A stretch of DNA of 64,000 bases. Origin: Mycolicibacterium senegalense (GTDB taxonomy: Bacteria; Actinomycetota; Actinomycetes; Mycobacteriales; Mycobacteriaceae). The stretch lies in NCBI RefSeq assembly GCF_019645875.1, contig NZ_CP081000.1, positions 3,596,001-3,660,000 of the forward strand, in the 5' to 3' direction. The notes under the pieces were generated by a model. The model was not told where the DNA came from. It searched no databases and was given only the letters and a program-made list of their open reading frames with translations. How positions within the stretch are numbered: the stretch's first letter is position 1; each line of letters opens with the position of its first letter. Below are positions 9,130-19,063 of this stretch, piece after piece. The position numbers and the translations under genes are program-made.

Positions 9130-9768
9130 TCAGGAACCGAGCAGACGATCGACTCCGCCGACGACGAAACACACCAGGTCGTCGTAGAAGTCGCGCAGTT
9201 CGGCCTCATCAAGCTTGCTGCCGTTGCGGCGCCATTCGTCGGCGCGGCTCAACGCCTGGATGAAGTTCATGATCGAGATGGCCCAGCGCCGTTCGAGGCG
9301 GGCCGGGTCCGAATCCGGAAAGGCCCGTTGCACCTGCGCGAAGAGTTCGTCGGGCAGATGCTGCTCGGTTTCGAGCAGCACCGGATGATTCTCCTGCGAT
9401 ATCTGCGCGATGATCTTGATCCATCGCATGCCCCGGACCCGGTAGCGCAGCAACAGTTTCAGGTACGGCTCGGTCACCGCACGGACGAGGGCGTCCGCGC
9501 TCGGCGCAACCGGATCAGCGGCGAGCAGTGCCACGTTGGCCGCGATCTCGTCGCGCACCGGCGTACCGATGTCGGTGAGCACCGCGCTCAGCAGGTCGCC
9601 TTTGGAACCGAAGTGGTAATGCACCGAGGCCGCACCGAGGCCGGCCGCAGCATTGACCGCCCGCACCGAGACCGCGTCCACGCCCTGGGCCGCGAACAAT
9701 CGCTCGGCAGCCTTGACCAGGCGCAGCCGGGTGGCCGCGCCCTGCCGATTCTGGGCCGCGCCGGACAC
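9130..9768 (-). CDS. TetR-family transcriptional regulator
   Basis: 212 residues with the TetR N-terminal HTH: RLRLVKAAERLFAAQG, then VNAAAGLGAASVHYHFGSKGDLL. The variable C-terminal part would hold the ligand pocket. It reads in the same direction as the LLM oxidoreductase and zinc dehydrogenase that follow it, separated by 87 bases holding a palindrome, so it probably controls that pair. The ligand is unknown. Confidence 0.88.
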   Translation of the reverse strand: MSGAAQNRQGAATRLRLVKAAERLFAAQGVDAVSVRAVNAAAGLGAASVHYHFGSKGDLLSAVLTDIGTPVRDEIAANVALLAADPVAPSADALVRAVTEPYLKLLLRYRVRGMRWIKIIAQISQENHPVLLETEQHLPDELFAQVQRAFPDSDPARLERRWAISIMNFIQALSRADEWRRNGSKLDEAELRDFYDDLVCFVVGGVDRLLGS

Positions 9769-9811
9769 GTGACGAGCATGTCACGCGATGCACCGGCTCT
9801 GAGATTGCGGT

Positions 9812-10186
9812 CTATCCCGACGGCGTGTCGCCGGCCAGCGGCGCGAACCTCCCCTGATCGTCGGGCGGATAGGCAGTGGTGGCCGTCACAGCGGACAGCG
9901 GCAGCGGACCATAGAGGTGCGGGAACAGCATCGCCTCAGGATCGGTTGGAACTCCCGGCTCCCATCTCACCGGATCTGCCAGCTTCTCCGGGTCGATGTG
10001 CAGCAGCACCAGGTCGGAGCGCCCGGCGTAGAGCCGGTTGGCCGGCAGATGCACCTGCTCGGGGGCCGAAAGGTGAACGAAGCCCTGCGCACTGAGCGAG
10101 TCCGGGCGATGTTCGCCACTCCGCTGGGCGCGCGTCCAGTCCTCGGCACTGCAGAGGTGAACCAGGACACGCGGCGACGGATGCAT
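9812..10186 (-). CDS. DUF952-family protein
   Basis: A small cytoplasmic protein of 124 residues with the DUF952 pattern: LVHLCSAEDWTRAQ, GFVHLSAPEQV, LLHIDPEKL, and FPHLYGPLPLSAV near the end. The biochemical role is not established. The start at 10186 (MHPSPRV) is chosen because the domain begins immediately after it; the open frame runs 45 bases further upstream. Confidence 0.8.
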   Translation of the reverse strand: MHPSPRVLVHLCSAEDWTRAQRSGEHRPDSLSAQGFVHLSAPEQVHLPANRLYAGRSDLVLLHIDPEKLADPVRWEPGVPTDPEAMLFPHLYGPLPLSAVTATTAYPPDDQGRFAPLAGDTPSG

Positions 10187-10345
10187 ACCGTCAGCTTGCC
10201 GGTCCAGCAACGCGGCGGCCAAGTGAGACACGACACACCGGTGAACCCTTGGGGAACAAGGCCGGAATCCAAAACGTCTGACAGAGTAGACATACGCAAT
10301 CGAGGCGCCTTTGCCGAGATGCGCAGAGCAGAAGACGGAGGAGCC

Positions 10346-10537
10346 ATGAACGCAACTCTGACAAGCCCGGAGCTAACCAGAGCCGATCGCTGCGATCGCT
10401 GCGGCGCGGCCGCACGTGTGCGCGCGAAGCTGCCCTCAGGGGCCGAGCTGCTCTTCTGCCAGCACCACGCCAACGAGCACGAGGCCAAGCTGGTCGAGCT
10501 GGCCGCGGTGTTGGAAACCAGCCCGGCCGAGGTCTAA
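10346..10537 (+). CDS. Small zinc-ribbon-like protein (DUF7455-type)
   Basis: 63 residues. The N-terminus has RCDRCGAAARVRA and the middle LLFCQHHANEH, so a CxxC plus CxxH arrangement could bind one zinc ion. It is followed by a short helix. The ATG at 10346 is preceded by GACGGAGGAGCC, a strong ribosome site; the longer open frame lacks such support. Small proteins of this type sit near sigA/sigB in actinobacteria. The function is unknown. Confidence 0.75.
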   Translation: MNATLTSPELTRADRCDRCGAAARVRAKLPSGAELLFCQHHANEHEAKLVELAAVLETSPAEV

Positions 10538-10619
10538 GGGCTGCTGTCGCGAATCCTTCACGCCTCCGACACCACCCGCCTGGGCAGGAGCACGTTTCGT
10601 CAGTAATGCTTGACTGGTC

Positions 10620-11618
10620 ATGACGGGCCAGCCGCTTCCAGTACCACCATCACGCCACCACATCTGGCATATCACTCGACGCACGTTGTCGAAGAGCTGG
10701 GACGACTCCATCTTCTCGGAGTCGGCGCAGGCGGCGTTCTGGTGCGCGTTGTCATTGCCTCCCCTACTACTGGGGATGCTCGGCAGCCTGGCCTACATCG
10801 CACCCCTGTTCGGGCCGGACACGCTGCCGACGATCCAGGATCAGCTGATCAACGCGGCGAACAGCTTCTTCTCCCCCAACGTCGTCAACGAGATCATCGA
10901 GCCGACGATCCGTGACATCGTCAGGGGTGCCCGCGGCGAGGTGGTGTCGGTAGGCTTCGTGATCTCGTTGTGGGCCGGGTCTTCTGCGGTGTCGGCCTTC
11001 GTGGACTCCATCGTGGAGGCCCACGATCAGACGCCGCTGCGTCACCCGGTACGGCAGCGCTTCTATGCGCTGGGCCTCTACGTGGTCATGCTCGTCTTCG
11101 CGATCGCCGCGGCGCCACTGCTGGCGCTGGGCCCCCGGGCCGTCTCGGAGCACATTCCGGACAGTTGGGACAACGTGCTGCGCTACGGCTACTACCCGGC
11201 GCTGTTCCTGGCGGTGTTCGTCGGCGTGACCATTCTGTACCGGGTCTCGCTGCCTGCCCCCATCCCGACGCACCGCCTGGTGCTCGGAGCGGTGCTGGCG
11301 ACCGTGGTGTTCCTGGTCGCCACCTTCGGGCTGCGGATCTATCTGACCTGGATCACCAGCACCGGCTACACGTACGGCGCACTGGCCACGCCGATCGCCT
11401 TCTTGTTGTTCGCGTTCTTCTTGGGTTTTGCCATCATGCTCGGCGCCGAACTGAACGCGGCGATCCAGGAGGAGTGGCCCGCATCCGACACCCATGCCAG
11501 GAGACTGCGGGAATGGCTGGAGGTCAAAGCCCTCAACGGCTCCCAAAACGGCGAGGCTCAGGCACCGGTGGATTCTTCACCTGCGCCTGAGCCCGCGGAA
11601 CCGCCACCTACTTCTTGA
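10620..11618 (+). CDS. YihY/BrkB-family inner-membrane protein (Rv2707-like)
   Basis: An integral membrane protein of 332 residues with about six hydrophobic segments and the family pattern LWAGSSAVSAF plus the TYGALATPIAFLLF region. It matches Rv2707 by position before the DUF3039 gene and sigB. Despite the old name, members are not ribonuclease BN, and the transported substrate is unknown. The C-terminus is a Pro/Ala-rich cytoplasmic tail. It converges on and overlaps the DUF3039 gene by 11 bases. Confidence 0.82.
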   Translation: MTGQPLPVPPSRHHIWHITRRTLSKSWDDSIFSESAQAAFWCALSLPPLLLGMLGSLAYIAPLFGPDTLPTIQDQLINAANSFFSPNVVNEIIEPTIRDIVRGARGEVVSVGFVISLWAGSSAVSAFVDSIVEAHDQTPLRHPVRQRFYALGLYVVMLVFAIAAAPLLALGPRAVSEHIPDSWDNVLRYGYYPALFLAVFVGVTILYRVSLPAPIPTHRLVLGAVLATVVFLVATFGLRIYLTWITSTGYTYGALATPIAFLLFAFFLGFAIMLGAELNAAIQEEWPASDTHARRLREWLEVKALNGSQNGEAQAPVDSSPAPEPAEPPPTS

Positions 11619-11844
11619 GCTGCTCGTAGATCTTCTTGCAATCGGGGCACACCGGGGAGCCCGGCTTCGGCGACTTCGTCACCGGAAACACCTCGCCGCA
11701 CAGCGCGACCACATGCGTGCCCATGACGGCACTTTCGGCGATCTTGTCCTTCTTGACGTAATGAAAGAACTTGGGGCTGTCGTCGTCGGTCCCGTCGTCG
11801 ACGCGTTCGTCGGTGTCCGGGCGCTCGATGGTCTGGGTCTGCAT
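11608..11844 (-). CDS. DUF3039-family protein (Rv2708c-like)
   Basis: 78 residues: an acidic N-terminal stretch, then FHYVKKDKIAES, HVVALCGEVF and a C-terminal CPDCKKIYEQL. The CxxC with the earlier Cys could bind metal. It is conserved in actinobacteria beside sigB and corresponds to Rv2708c. Its role is unknown. It is divergent from the DUF3099 gene. Confidence 0.82.
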   Translation of the reverse strand: MQTQTIERPDTDERVDDGTDDDSPKFFHYVKKDKIAESAVMGTHVVALCGEVFPVTKSPKPGSPVCPDCKKIYEQLKK

Positions 11845-11948
11845 GTTCCTATTCTGCTCCTCACGTCCGCGGGTTTTATTGTGCCTGGCTGCAGGGCCTA
11901 GGGAAATCCACCTGTCACCACTGCGCCCGGGTGTGGAACAGTAGAGGC

Positions 11949-12377
11949 ATGAAACAAAGCCACGAGCTGAGTTTCGACGACGATTTCGGCGACGATTTCG
12001 GCAAGGAAGCCCGCCCGGTACTCATCACCAAAGCCGCACCCGCGTACGAAGTGCAGCATCGCCAGCGCGTCCGCAAGTATCTGACGTTGATGGCTTTCCG
12101 CATACCGGCGCTCATCCTGGCGGCCGTCGCCTACAACATCTGGCAGAACGGGCTCATCTCGCTCGCGATCATCGTGGCGTCGATACCACTGCCCTGGATG
12201 GCGGTGCTGATCGCCAATGACCGTCCCCCGCGCAGCGCCGAGGAACCACGGCGCTATGCCGGCCGCGGCGAGCGGATACCGCTGTTCCCCACCGCGGAGC
12301 GCCCGGCGTTACAGAAGGAACCGAACGTGGCACCGCAACCGGAGTCAGCGCGGTCGGGCGAGGATGCTCCCAGCTGA
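11949..12377 (+). CDS. DUF3099-family membrane protein (Rv2709-like)
   Basis: 142 residues. An acidic N-terminus (DDDFGDDFG) is followed by VLITKAAPAYEVQHRQRVRKY and two transmembrane helices (FRIPALILAAVAYNIW and ISLAIIVASIPLPWMAVLI), then a hydrophilic tail. It sits directly upstream of sigB, as Rv2709 does. The function is unknown. The ATG at 11949 starts the conserved MKQSHELSF reading. Confidence 0.78.
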   Translation: MKQSHELSFDDDFGDDFGKEARPVLITKAAPAYEVQHRQRVRKYLTLMAFRIPALILAAVAYNIWQNGLISLAIIVASIPLPWMAVLIANDRPPRSAEEPRRYAGRGERIPLFPTAERPALQKEPNVAPQPESARSGEDAPS

Positions 12378-12461
12378 GCGGCTTCTTTAGCCATTCTTAG
12401 GACATTCTCAGGTCGGTCCGGAAAAACTGCAGCTCAACGGGCATGAATCTCCAGATCGGCG

Positions 12462-12487
12462 GGAACTCTCATGGCGTCTACGACGTT
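12462..12487 (+). promoter_or_regulatory. Sigma-E/sigma-H-type promoter of sigB
   Basis: GGAAC (12462-12466), 18 bases, then GTT (12485-12487). This matches the ECF sigma-E/H consensus reported for mycobacterial sigB. It also fixes the sigB start: the in-frame ATG at 12495 is too close to this -10 element to be translated from the transcript, whereas 12525 is preceded by AGGAGG. Confidence 0.72.
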
Positions 12488-12524
12488 GTAGTTCATGACA
12501 GTTCGAGCCGATCAGGAGGCCGTC

Positions 12525-13484
12525 ATGGCAAATGCCACCACAAGCCGCGTCGACAGTGATCTGGACGCCCAGAGCCCTGCCGCCGACCTCGTGCGCGTGT
12601 ATCTGAACGGCATCGGCAAAACGGCGTTGCTCAACGCTGCCGATGAGGTAGAGCTCGCAAAGCGCATCGAAGCAGGCTTGTACGCCCAGCACGTGCTGGA
12701 CACCAAGAAGCGTCTCGGCGAGAACCGCAAGCGCGATCTGGCCACCGTTGTCCGCGACGGCGAGGCCGCCCGCAGGCACCTGCTGGAAGCCAATCTTCGC
12801 CTGGTGGTGTCGCTGGCCAAGCGCTACACCGGCCGCGGCATGCCGCTGCTGGACCTGATCCAGGAAGGCAACCTGGGTCTGATCCGCGCGATGGAGAAGT
12901 TCGACTACACCAAGGGCTTCAAGTTCTCCACGTATGCCACGTGGTGGATCCGCCAGGCCATCACCCGCGGAATGGCTGACCAGAGCCGCACCATCCGCCT
13001 GCCCGTCCATCTGGTCGAGCAGGTCAACAAGCTGGCCCGGATCAAGCGGGAGATGCATCAGAATCTGGGCCGCGAGGCCACCGACGAAGAACTGGCAGAA
13101 GAGTCCGGTATCCCGGTCGAGAAGATCAACGACCTGCTGGAGCACAGCCGCGACCCGGTGAGCCTGGACATGCCGGTGGGCACCGACGAGGAAGCCCCCC
13201 TCGGCGACTTCATCGAGGATTCCGAGGCGATGTCGGCCGAGAACGCCGTGATCTCCGAGCTGCTGCACACCGATATCCGCCATGTGCTGGCCACGCTCGA
13301 CGAGCGCGAGCAACAGGTGATCCGGTTGCGGTTCGGCCTCGACGACGGTCAGCCCCGCACTCTGGACCAGATCGGCAAGCTGTTCGGACTGTCCCGCGAG
13401 CGGGTCCGCCAGATCGAGCGTGAGGTGATGGCCAAGCTCCGCAACGGCGAGCGTGCCGATCGGCTCCGCTCCTACGCCAGCTAG
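12525..13484 (+). CDS. sigB: Principal-like stress sigma factor SigB
   Basis: A group 2 sigma-70 factor of 319 residues, nearly identical to M. tuberculosis SigB through regions 1.2-4.2. Seen in order are [15 protein letters not shown], the region 2 core ([32 protein letters not shown]) and the region 4 HTH ([15 protein letters not shown]). It directs RNA polymerase to general stress and stationary-phase promoters. The start at 12525 is supported by AGGAGG 6 bases upstream and by the promoter position. A strong hairpin follows the stop. Confidence 0.96.
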   Translation: MANATTSRVDSDLDAQSPAADLVRVYLNGIGKTALLNAADEVELAKRIEAGLYAQHVLDTKKRLGENRKRDLATVVRDGEAARRHLLEANLRLVVSLAKRYTGRGMPLLDLIQEGNLGLIRAMEKFDYTKGFKFSTYATWWIRQAITRGMADQSRTIRLPVHLVEQVNKLARIKREMHQNLGREATDEELAEESGIPVEKINDLLEHSRDPVSLDMPVGTDEEAPLGDFIEDSEAMSAENAVISELLHTDIRHVLATLDEREQQVIRLRFGLDDGQPRTLDQIGKLFGLSRERVRQIEREVMAKLRNGERADRLRSYAS

Positions 13485-13494
13485 ACCTCCTGCC

Positions 13495-13527
13495 GATGTG
13501 CCTCGCCGGTTTCCGGCGGGGCACATC
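13495..13527 (+). terminator. Hairpin terminator after sigB
   Basis: A 15-base stem (GATGTGCCTCGCCGG with CCGGCGGGGCACATC, one G-U pair) and a three-base TTT loop begin 10 bases after the sigB stop. There is no U-tract, as is common in mycobacterial intrinsic terminators. It would separate sigB from ideR. Confidence 0.65.
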
Positions 13528-13665
13528 GCATATACCGCCGCTTGGTGGCTCATGGCCTGGGGTTTTCCACATCGGTGTGAGGTGCCCGACGCCCCGATGT
13601 TGCGCCGCAGTTCAAGAGCCGGAAACGGTAGACTGTGCGGTGACGTTTGGGCTGGGAAGGCGCGC

Positions 13666-14355
13666 ATGAACGATCTGGTCGACACCACCGAGATGTACCT
13701 GCGGACAATCTACGACCTCGAAGAAGAGGGCGTGGTGCCGCTGCGTGCCCGTATTGCCGAACGGCTTGACCAAAGCGGTCCGACGGTGAGCCAGACGGTG
13801 TCGCGAATGGAACGCGACGGGCTGCTGCATGTGGCCGGTGACCGCCACCTGGAACTGACCGACAAGGGTCGAGCCCTGGCGGTCGCCGTGATGCGCAAAC
13901 ACCGGCTGGCCGAACGGCTGCTGGTCGATGTGATCGGGCTGCCGTGGGAGGACGTCCATGCCGAGGCGTGCCGCTGGGAACACGTCATGAGCGAAGACGT
14001 GGAACGGCGCCTGGTCCAGGTGCTCGACAACCCCACCACCTCACCGTTCGGCAACCCCATCCCGGGCCTGTCGGATCTCGGCGTGGGCGCGACCGGCTAC
14101 GACGACGTGAGCCTGGTCCGGCTGACCGAGCTGCCGGTCGGCCTGCCGGTGGCCGTGGTGGTCCGTCAGCTCACCGAACATGTGCAGGGCGACACCGAAC
14201 TCATCGGCCGGCTCAAGGACGCCGGTGTCGTACCGAACGCGCGCGTCACCGTCGAGGCAAACGATCACGGCGGCGTGATGATCGTGATCCCCGGGCACGA
14301 GCAGGTCGAACTGCCCCACCACATGGCCCACGCCGTTCGCGTCGAGAAGGTCTAG
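13666..14355 (+). CDS. ideR: Iron-dependent repressor IdeR (DtxR family)
   Basis: An Fe(II)-activated repressor of siderophore genes and activator of iron storage, 229 residues. The HTH domain (RIAERLDQSGPTVSQTVSRMERDGLL), the metal-binding and dimerisation domain (HRLAERLL, EACRWEHVMSEDVERRL) and a C-terminal SH3-like domain are all present. The ATG at 13666 begins the conserved MNDLVDTTEMYLRTIYDLEE. A -10-like TAGACT lies about 30 bases upstream. The sigB-ideR order is conserved with M. tuberculosis. Confidence 0.96.
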   Translation: MNDLVDTTEMYLRTIYDLEEEGVVPLRARIAERLDQSGPTVSQTVSRMERDGLLHVAGDRHLELTDKGRALAVAVMRKHRLAERLLVDVIGLPWEDVHAEACRWEHVMSEDVERRLVQVLDNPTTSPFGNPIPGLSDLGVGATGYDDVSLVRLTELPVGLPVAVVVRQLTEHVQGDTELIGRLKDAGVVPNARVTVEANDHGGVMIVIPGHEQVELPHHMAHAVRVEKV

Positions 14356-14360
14356 CCAAC

Positions 14361-15431
14361 TCAACCGGCCCTGCGCCCCCACGGCTTTCGCCGCGGCGGC
14401 AACTGCACACCGAGCTGTTCAGCCAGCCGGTAGCCAGTGACCGCCAGGTCGCGGATCTGCTCCGGGTGCATCCCCGATTGCAGTGCGGTGTCGAGCATGC
14501 TCGCCATCCGGTGCGTGGGCCGCGCCTGCAGCGCCGCATCCAGCGATACCCCGGCCAGTGGCCCATCGCCGCGCGCATAGGCCGAAAATGCCAGCAGGAC
14601 AAGCGCTTCCGCGCGCCACGGGTCGGGAAGGGTGCGGGCCAGCAGAGCCCACAATGCTTCGGCCCGTTCGGCAAACTCCCCCGCCGCCAGCGCGTAGAGC
14701 GTGTCGCGCACCCGCGGGTCAGCCAACCCCACTGCCAGGCGCGCCAACTCGGCGCGGCCGGGTGCCGCGCCCTCGGCGAACTGCAGCGCCGCCGTCATCG
14801 CGGCCTCGATGTCGCGGCGTACTTCGGCATCGGGCCGGGTGTCCGGCAACCCGGGCCGCTGTGCCAGGAGCGCCAGACGCCGCCGCATCGAGTCGACGGC
14901 AACCGGATCCGGCCGGATCACCGCCAGCAGTTCGTCGCGGCTGGCATAGAGTCTCCGGCCGTCCAGCACTGCGGCAGCCGCCAGCGGCGAGGCGCCCGGA
15001 TCATCCACCCAGCCCTGTTCGCCACAGTTGTCGGCGCAATGCCAGGACCCGCCGGCGGCCACCTGGTCCACGACGTGGGCGGCATAGAGTTCGATGCCCT
15101 CGACGGCGAACGCCTCGTCGAGCACCGACGCCAGGTCCCGGTAGCGGTCATCGCAGGCCCGGCAGTCTCTGCTGTGGTCGTCGACCATCACAGCGATCAC
15201 CGCGTCCGCCCCAGTCGTGGCCGCGACAGCGACCAGATGCGCGACGCGCTCGGTCATGTCGTCGGCCAGGTCGGCGCGCAGGACGCAGCCCAGCTCGCCC
15301 CGGTTGACGGTGACCAGGACGAGGCTGAATTCCGGGACGAACCCGAGGACGGCGGGAAGTGCGGCGATCAGCGCACCGGGGCGGTTGAGATGGAAGTCGA
15401 ACTCTGACGAGGATGGCGATGGCGTGGTCAT
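14361..15431 (-). CDS. DUF4192-family protein (Rv2712c-like)
   Basis: 356 residues with the DUF4192 pattern: [24 protein letters not shown] near the N-terminus and, near the C-terminus, the [26 protein letters not shown] segment. It is predicted cytoplasmic, with Cys residues in the middle ([16 protein letters not shown]) that might bind metal. Its place between ideR and sthA matches Rv2712c. The function is unknown. Confidence 0.82.
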   Translation of the reverse strand: MTTPSPSSSEFDFHLNRPGALIAALPAVLGFVPEFSLVLVTVNRGELGCVLRADLADDMTERVAHLVAVAATTGADAVIAVMVDDHSRDCRACDDRYRDLASVLDEAFAVEGIELYAAHVVDQVAAGGSWHCADNCGEQGWVDDPGASPLAAAAVLDGRRLYASRDELLAVIRPDPVAVDSMRRRLALLAQRPGLPDTRPDAEVRRDIEAAMTAALQFAEGAAPGRAELARLAVGLADPRVRDTLYALAAGEFAERAEALWALLARTLPDPWRAEALVLLAFSAYARGDGPLAGVSLDAALQARPTHRMASMLDTALQSGMHPEQIRDLAVTGYRLAEQLGVQLPPRRKPWGRRAG

Positions 15432-15607
15432 GGTCTGACCGTGCCAACCGGCGCCGTCAGGAACCGGCGCCCGAACCCGCCGGCCGCCGGTGCCTGGGGA
15501 TGGATTCTGCGCTGGGGATAACCCGGTGGCATTTGTTCACCCGGTATTCGGCGTCGGCGTCATGTGCCGGCCGGCAACCCCGCGTAAACAGTTGTGCCAT
15601 GGGTTCG

Positions 15608-17014
15608 ATGCAGGAGTACGACCTCGTCGTCATCGGTTCCGGTCCCGGCGGTCAACGTGCCGCCATCGCCGCAGCGAAGCTCGGCAAGACCGTCGCAGTG
15701 ATCGAACGAGGCATGATGCTCGGCGGGGTATGCGTCAACACCGGCACCATCCCGTCCAAGACGCTGCGGGAGGCGGTCGTCTACCTGACCGGCATGAGCC
15801 AGCGGGAACTCTACGGCGCAAGCTACCGCGTCAAGGACAAGATCACCCCCGCCGACCTGCTGTCGCGGACCCAGCACGTCATCGGCAAGGAGATCGACGT
15901 CGTGCGGTCCCAGCTGATGCGCAACCGCATCGAGCTCTACACCGGGCACGGCCGGTTCTCCGACGAACACACGATCGTCGTCGAGGACCCCACTCGCGCC
16001 GAACTCGTCACCGTCCGTGGCCGTTTCATCGTGATCGCCACCGGGACCAAACCGGCCCGGCCTGCCGGGGTGACGTTCGACGAGGCCCGTGTCCTCGATT
16101 CCGATGGCATCCTCAACCTCGCGACCCTGCCCACCTCGATGGTGGTGGTCGGCGCCGGCGTCATCGGCATCGAATACGCCTCGATGTTCGCCGCGTTGGG
16201 CACCAAGGTCACCGTGGTCGAGAAGCGCGACGACATGCTGGAGTTCTGCGACCCCGAGATCATCGAGTCGCTGCGCTTTCACCTGCGGGACCTCGCGGTG
16301 ACCTTCCGGTTCGGCGAAGAGGTCACGGGTGTGGACATCGGCACCTCGGGCACCGTGACCACGCTGGCCAGCGGCAAGCAGATACCGGCCGAGACCGTGA
16401 TGTATTCGGCTGGGCGCCAAGGCCAGACCGATCACCTGGACCTGGCCAACGCCGGCCTGGAAGCCGACGCCCGGGGCCGGATCTACGTCGACGACAACTT
16501 CACCACCAAGGTGGACCACATCTATGCGGTGGGCGACGTCATCGGATTCCCGGCGCTGGCCGCCACGTCCATGGAGCAGGGCCGGTTGGCCGCCTACCAC
16601 GCCTTCGGCGAACCCACCAAGGCAATGATGAGCCTGCAGCCCATCGGCATCTACTCGATCCCCGAGGTGTCGTTCGTCGGTGCCACCGAGGTCGATCTGA
16701 CCAAGGACTCGATCCCCTACGAGGTCGGGGTGTCGCGGTATCGCGAACTGGCCCGCGGCCAGATCGCCGGGGACTCCTACGGGATGCTCAAACTGCTGGT
16801 GTCGACCGAGGATCCACGGGTACTGGGGGTGCACATCTTCGGCACGAACGCGACCGAGATGGTCCACATCGGGCAGGCCGTGATGGGATGCGGCGGCACC
16901 GTCGAATACCTCGTCGACGCGGTGTTCAACTATCCGACGTTCTCCGAGGCGTACAAGGTTGCGGCACTGGATGTGATGAACAAACTGCGCGCGCTCAACC
17001 AGTTCCGCTACTAG
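15608..17014 (+). CDS. sthA: Soluble pyridine nucleotide transhydrogenase SthA
   Basis: A soluble FAD enzyme that exchanges reducing power between NADPH and NAD+. GSGPGG binds FAD and [17 protein letters not shown] binds NAD(P). The active-site segment [13 protein letters not shown] has a single Cys followed by Thr, so the disulfide of lipoamide dehydrogenases is absent, as expected for SthA. The start at 15608 gives 468 residues, the length I recall for Rv2713. An ATG at 15599 is also in frame and would suit a leaderless start behind TAAACA. Confidence 0.93.
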   Translation: MQEYDLVVIGSGPGGQRAAIAAAKLGKTVAVIERGMMLGGVCVNTGTIPSKTLREAVVYLTGMSQRELYGASYRVKDKITPADLLSRTQHVIGKEIDVVRSQLMRNRIELYTGHGRFSDEHTIVVEDPTRAELVTVRGRFIVIATGTKPARPAGVTFDEARVLDSDGILNLATLPTSMVVVGAGVIGIEYASMFAALGTKVTVVEKRDDMLEFCDPEIIESLRFHLRDLAVTFRFGEEVTGVDIGTSGTVTTLASGKQIPAETVMYSAGRQGQTDHLDLANAGLEADARGRIYVDDNFTTKVDHIYAVGDVIGFPALAATSMEQGRLAAYHAFGEPTKAMMSLQPIGIYSIPEVSFVGATEVDLTKDSIPYEVGVSRYRELARGQIAGDSYGMLKLLVSTEDPRVLGVHIFGTNATEMVHIGQAVMGCGGTVEYLVDAVFNYPTFSEAYKVAALDVMNKLRALNQFRY

Positions 17015-17835
17015 CAGACCGAATCGAGGGCCGCGGGCGCCGCATCACCGGGTCCGCCGGCCTCGGCCCGGGCCAGCAACCGGCCGATACGGTCGTCGAA
17101 ACGCGGCGAGTAGGACACATCGTCGTCGCATCCGCCGCCATCGAGCCCACCGACCAGGCCGGTCACCGTTGACCCGGATACCCACGGCGCGCCGCTGAAA
17201 CCGTCGGTAAGGCCACCACAGGCAAGGGACGGGAAGCCCTGCGGAGTCCAGGTGGTCGCGCCCCGGCAGGCGAGCGGGCTGCCGCCCTCACCCATGGGGT
17301 AGCCGGTCACCGTCACCGCGCTGCCCTGTGCGGGCGCCGTTCCCAAGGCCAGCCCGCCGCCGGCAGCCGCCAGCAGGCTGGCTGCGGACCCGCCGGTGAC
17401 CCGCACGATCGCATAGTCGGCCTGCGGGTCCTGCTCGGCGATCCAGCGCGGGTCCAGATACGCCGCATCGACGTGCCAGGTCTCACCGCCGCCCTCACCG
17501 AACCCGGGAACGAAGGTGGTGTCGACACCGTCGAGCAGGCAGTGTGCCGCCGTGAGAATCAGATCGCCCGACGTGCTGGCCAGGACGGAGCCGCTGCAGG
17601 TATGTGTCGTGGTGTCACCGAGGAACAGCGCGCCCACCCGCCGGTCGGGCGATACCGACTCCGCCCCTGCCTGCGACAGCGGGCTGACCTCTACCGGTGA
17701 ACTGGTCGGCGGGACCCCGGACGGGCCCGCTGCCCCAGTGCCGGTTCGGGTGGCCGGCACGGTGCACGCCGCAGCTGCGGCTACCGTCATCGCGGCCGCG
17801 ACTGTGAGCTTCACCATGCGGGTCACCTGCATCAT
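17011..17835 (-). CDS. Secreted trypsin-like serine protease
   Basis: A chymotrypsin-fold (S1) protease. The catalytic His is in LTAAHCL, the Asp in QADYAIVRV and the Ser in DGFSGAPW. A hydrophobic signal segment ([20 protein letters not shown]) precedes it; AAAC is a weak lipobox, so the mature protein may be lipid-anchored or fully released. The start at 17835 is one of two adjacent Mets before the signal peptide; 17817 is also possible. It overlaps the convergent sthA 3' end by 4 bases. The target is unknown. Confidence 0.8.
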   Translation of the reverse strand: MMQVTRMVKLTVAAAMTVAAAAACTVPATRTGTGAAGPSGVPPTSSPVEVSPLSQAGAESVSPDRRVGALFLGDTTTHTCSGSVLASTSGDLILTAAHCLLDGVDTTFVPGFGEGGGETWHVDAAYLDPRWIAEQDPQADYAIVRVTGGSAASLLAAAGGGLALGTAPAQGSAVTVTGYPMGEGGSPLACRGATTWTPQGFPSLACGGLTDGFSGAPWVSGSTVTGLVGGLDGGGCDDDVSYSPRFDDRIGRLLARAEAGGPGDAAPAALDSVC

Positions 17836-18001
17836 CCGATTTTGCCTGATCGCGGGGATCACTGCCGGAATGCCGGCCCCGCCCCGGCACGTTCGCACGC
17901 ACAAGCGGGGCGGAACGAACCCGCGGTGCGGGTATGCGAGACACTAGAAGCACGGTGGTAGGCCGTCCCAGCGTCCTACCGCAGCGAGGAGACGAAGCGA
18001 G

Positions 18002-19027
18002 ATGACCGACACCAGCGACACCCCCGACCAGCATTACCAGCCCGACCAGAGCGGCATGTACGAGCTTGAGTTCCCGGCTCCGCAGCTGTCGTCTTCGGAC
18101 GGCCGTGGACCCGTGCTGATCCATGCCCTGGAGGGGTTCTCCGATGCCGGTCACGCGATTCGGCTCGCGGCCGAGCACTTGAAGGACACTCTCGACACCG
18201 AGCTGGTGGCGTCGTTCGCGATCGACGAGCTGCTGGACTACCGGTCGCGGCGGCCGTTGATGACGTTCAAGACCGACCACTTCACCAGCTACGACGAACC
18301 CGAGCTGAACCTGTATGCGCTGCACGACGCCGCGGGCACGCCGTTCCTACTGCTCGCCGGCCTGGAACCGGACCTGCGGTGGGAGCGGTTCATCACCGCG
18401 GTGCGACTGCTGTCCGAGCAGCTCGGAGTCCGGCGGGTGATCGGGCTGGGCACCATTCCGATGGCGGTGCCGCACACCCGCCCGGTGATGCTCACCGCGC
18501 ACGCCAACGACAAGGAGCTGATCGCCGACCACACCCCCTGGGTCGGCGAAGTCCAGGTGCCGGCGAGCGTGTCCAACCTGCTCGAGTTCCGGATGGCCCA
18601 GCACGGCCACGAAGTGGTCGGTTACACCGTGCACGTCCCGCACTACCTGGCTCAGACGGCCTACCCGCCGGCAGCCGAGGCGCTGCTTGCGGAGGTAGCC
18701 CGGACGGGTTCGCTACAGCTGCCGCTCGAGAAACTTTCCGAGGCCGGCGCCGAGGTCTACAGCAAGATCAACGAGCAGGTAGAGGCCAGCGCCGAGGTCG
18801 CCCAAGTGGTGACCGGGCTGGAGCGCCAGTACGATGCGTTCGTTGCCGCACAAGAGAATCGGTCCCTGTTGGCGCGCGACGAGGAACTGCCCAGCGGCGA
18901 CGAGCTGGGAGCCGAGTTCGAACGGTTCCTCGCCCAGCAGGCCGGTGACAAGCACAGGGACGACAGATACCGAGACGGACGGGACGGCTTCGGCGACGGA
19001 TTCCCGAACGGCGACACCCACTCATAG
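18002..19027 (+). CDS. PAC2-family protein (Rv2714-like)
   Basis: 341 residues of the PAC2 (proteasome assembly chaperone 2-like) family, with GPVLIHALEGFSDAGHA, the LLLAGLEPDLRWERF segment and GLGTIPMAVPHTRPV. The C-terminus is a charged, disordered tail rich in Arg/Asp/Gly. Mycobacterial members have no proven chaperone role, although these bacteria do have a proteasome. GAGGAGACGAAGCG precedes the ATG. The order sthA-PAC2-hydrolase-PhzF matches Rv2713-Rv2716. Confidence 0.85.
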   Translation: MTDTSDTPDQHYQPDQSGMYELEFPAPQLSSSDGRGPVLIHALEGFSDAGHAIRLAAEHLKDTLDTELVASFAIDELLDYRSRRPLMTFKTDHFTSYDEPELNLYALHDAAGTPFLLLAGLEPDLRWERFITAVRLLSEQLGVRRVIGLGTIPMAVPHTRPVMLTAHANDKELIADHTPWVGEVQVPASVSNLLEFRMAQHGHEVVGYTVHVPHYLAQTAYPPAAEALLAEVARTGSLQLPLEKLSEAGAEVYSKINEQVEASAEVAQVVTGLERQYDAFVAAQENRSLLARDEELPSGDELGAEFERFLAQQAGDKHRDDRYRDGRDGFGDGFPNGDTHS

Positions 19028-19063
19028 GGGCCCTATGCCGGGCCGAGAGCGAGGTTGACCAGC

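Noticed and set aside
12408..13688. Long open frame antisense to sigB
   Set aside because: SigB is nearly identical to known sequences; the antisense frame has no homologous pattern.
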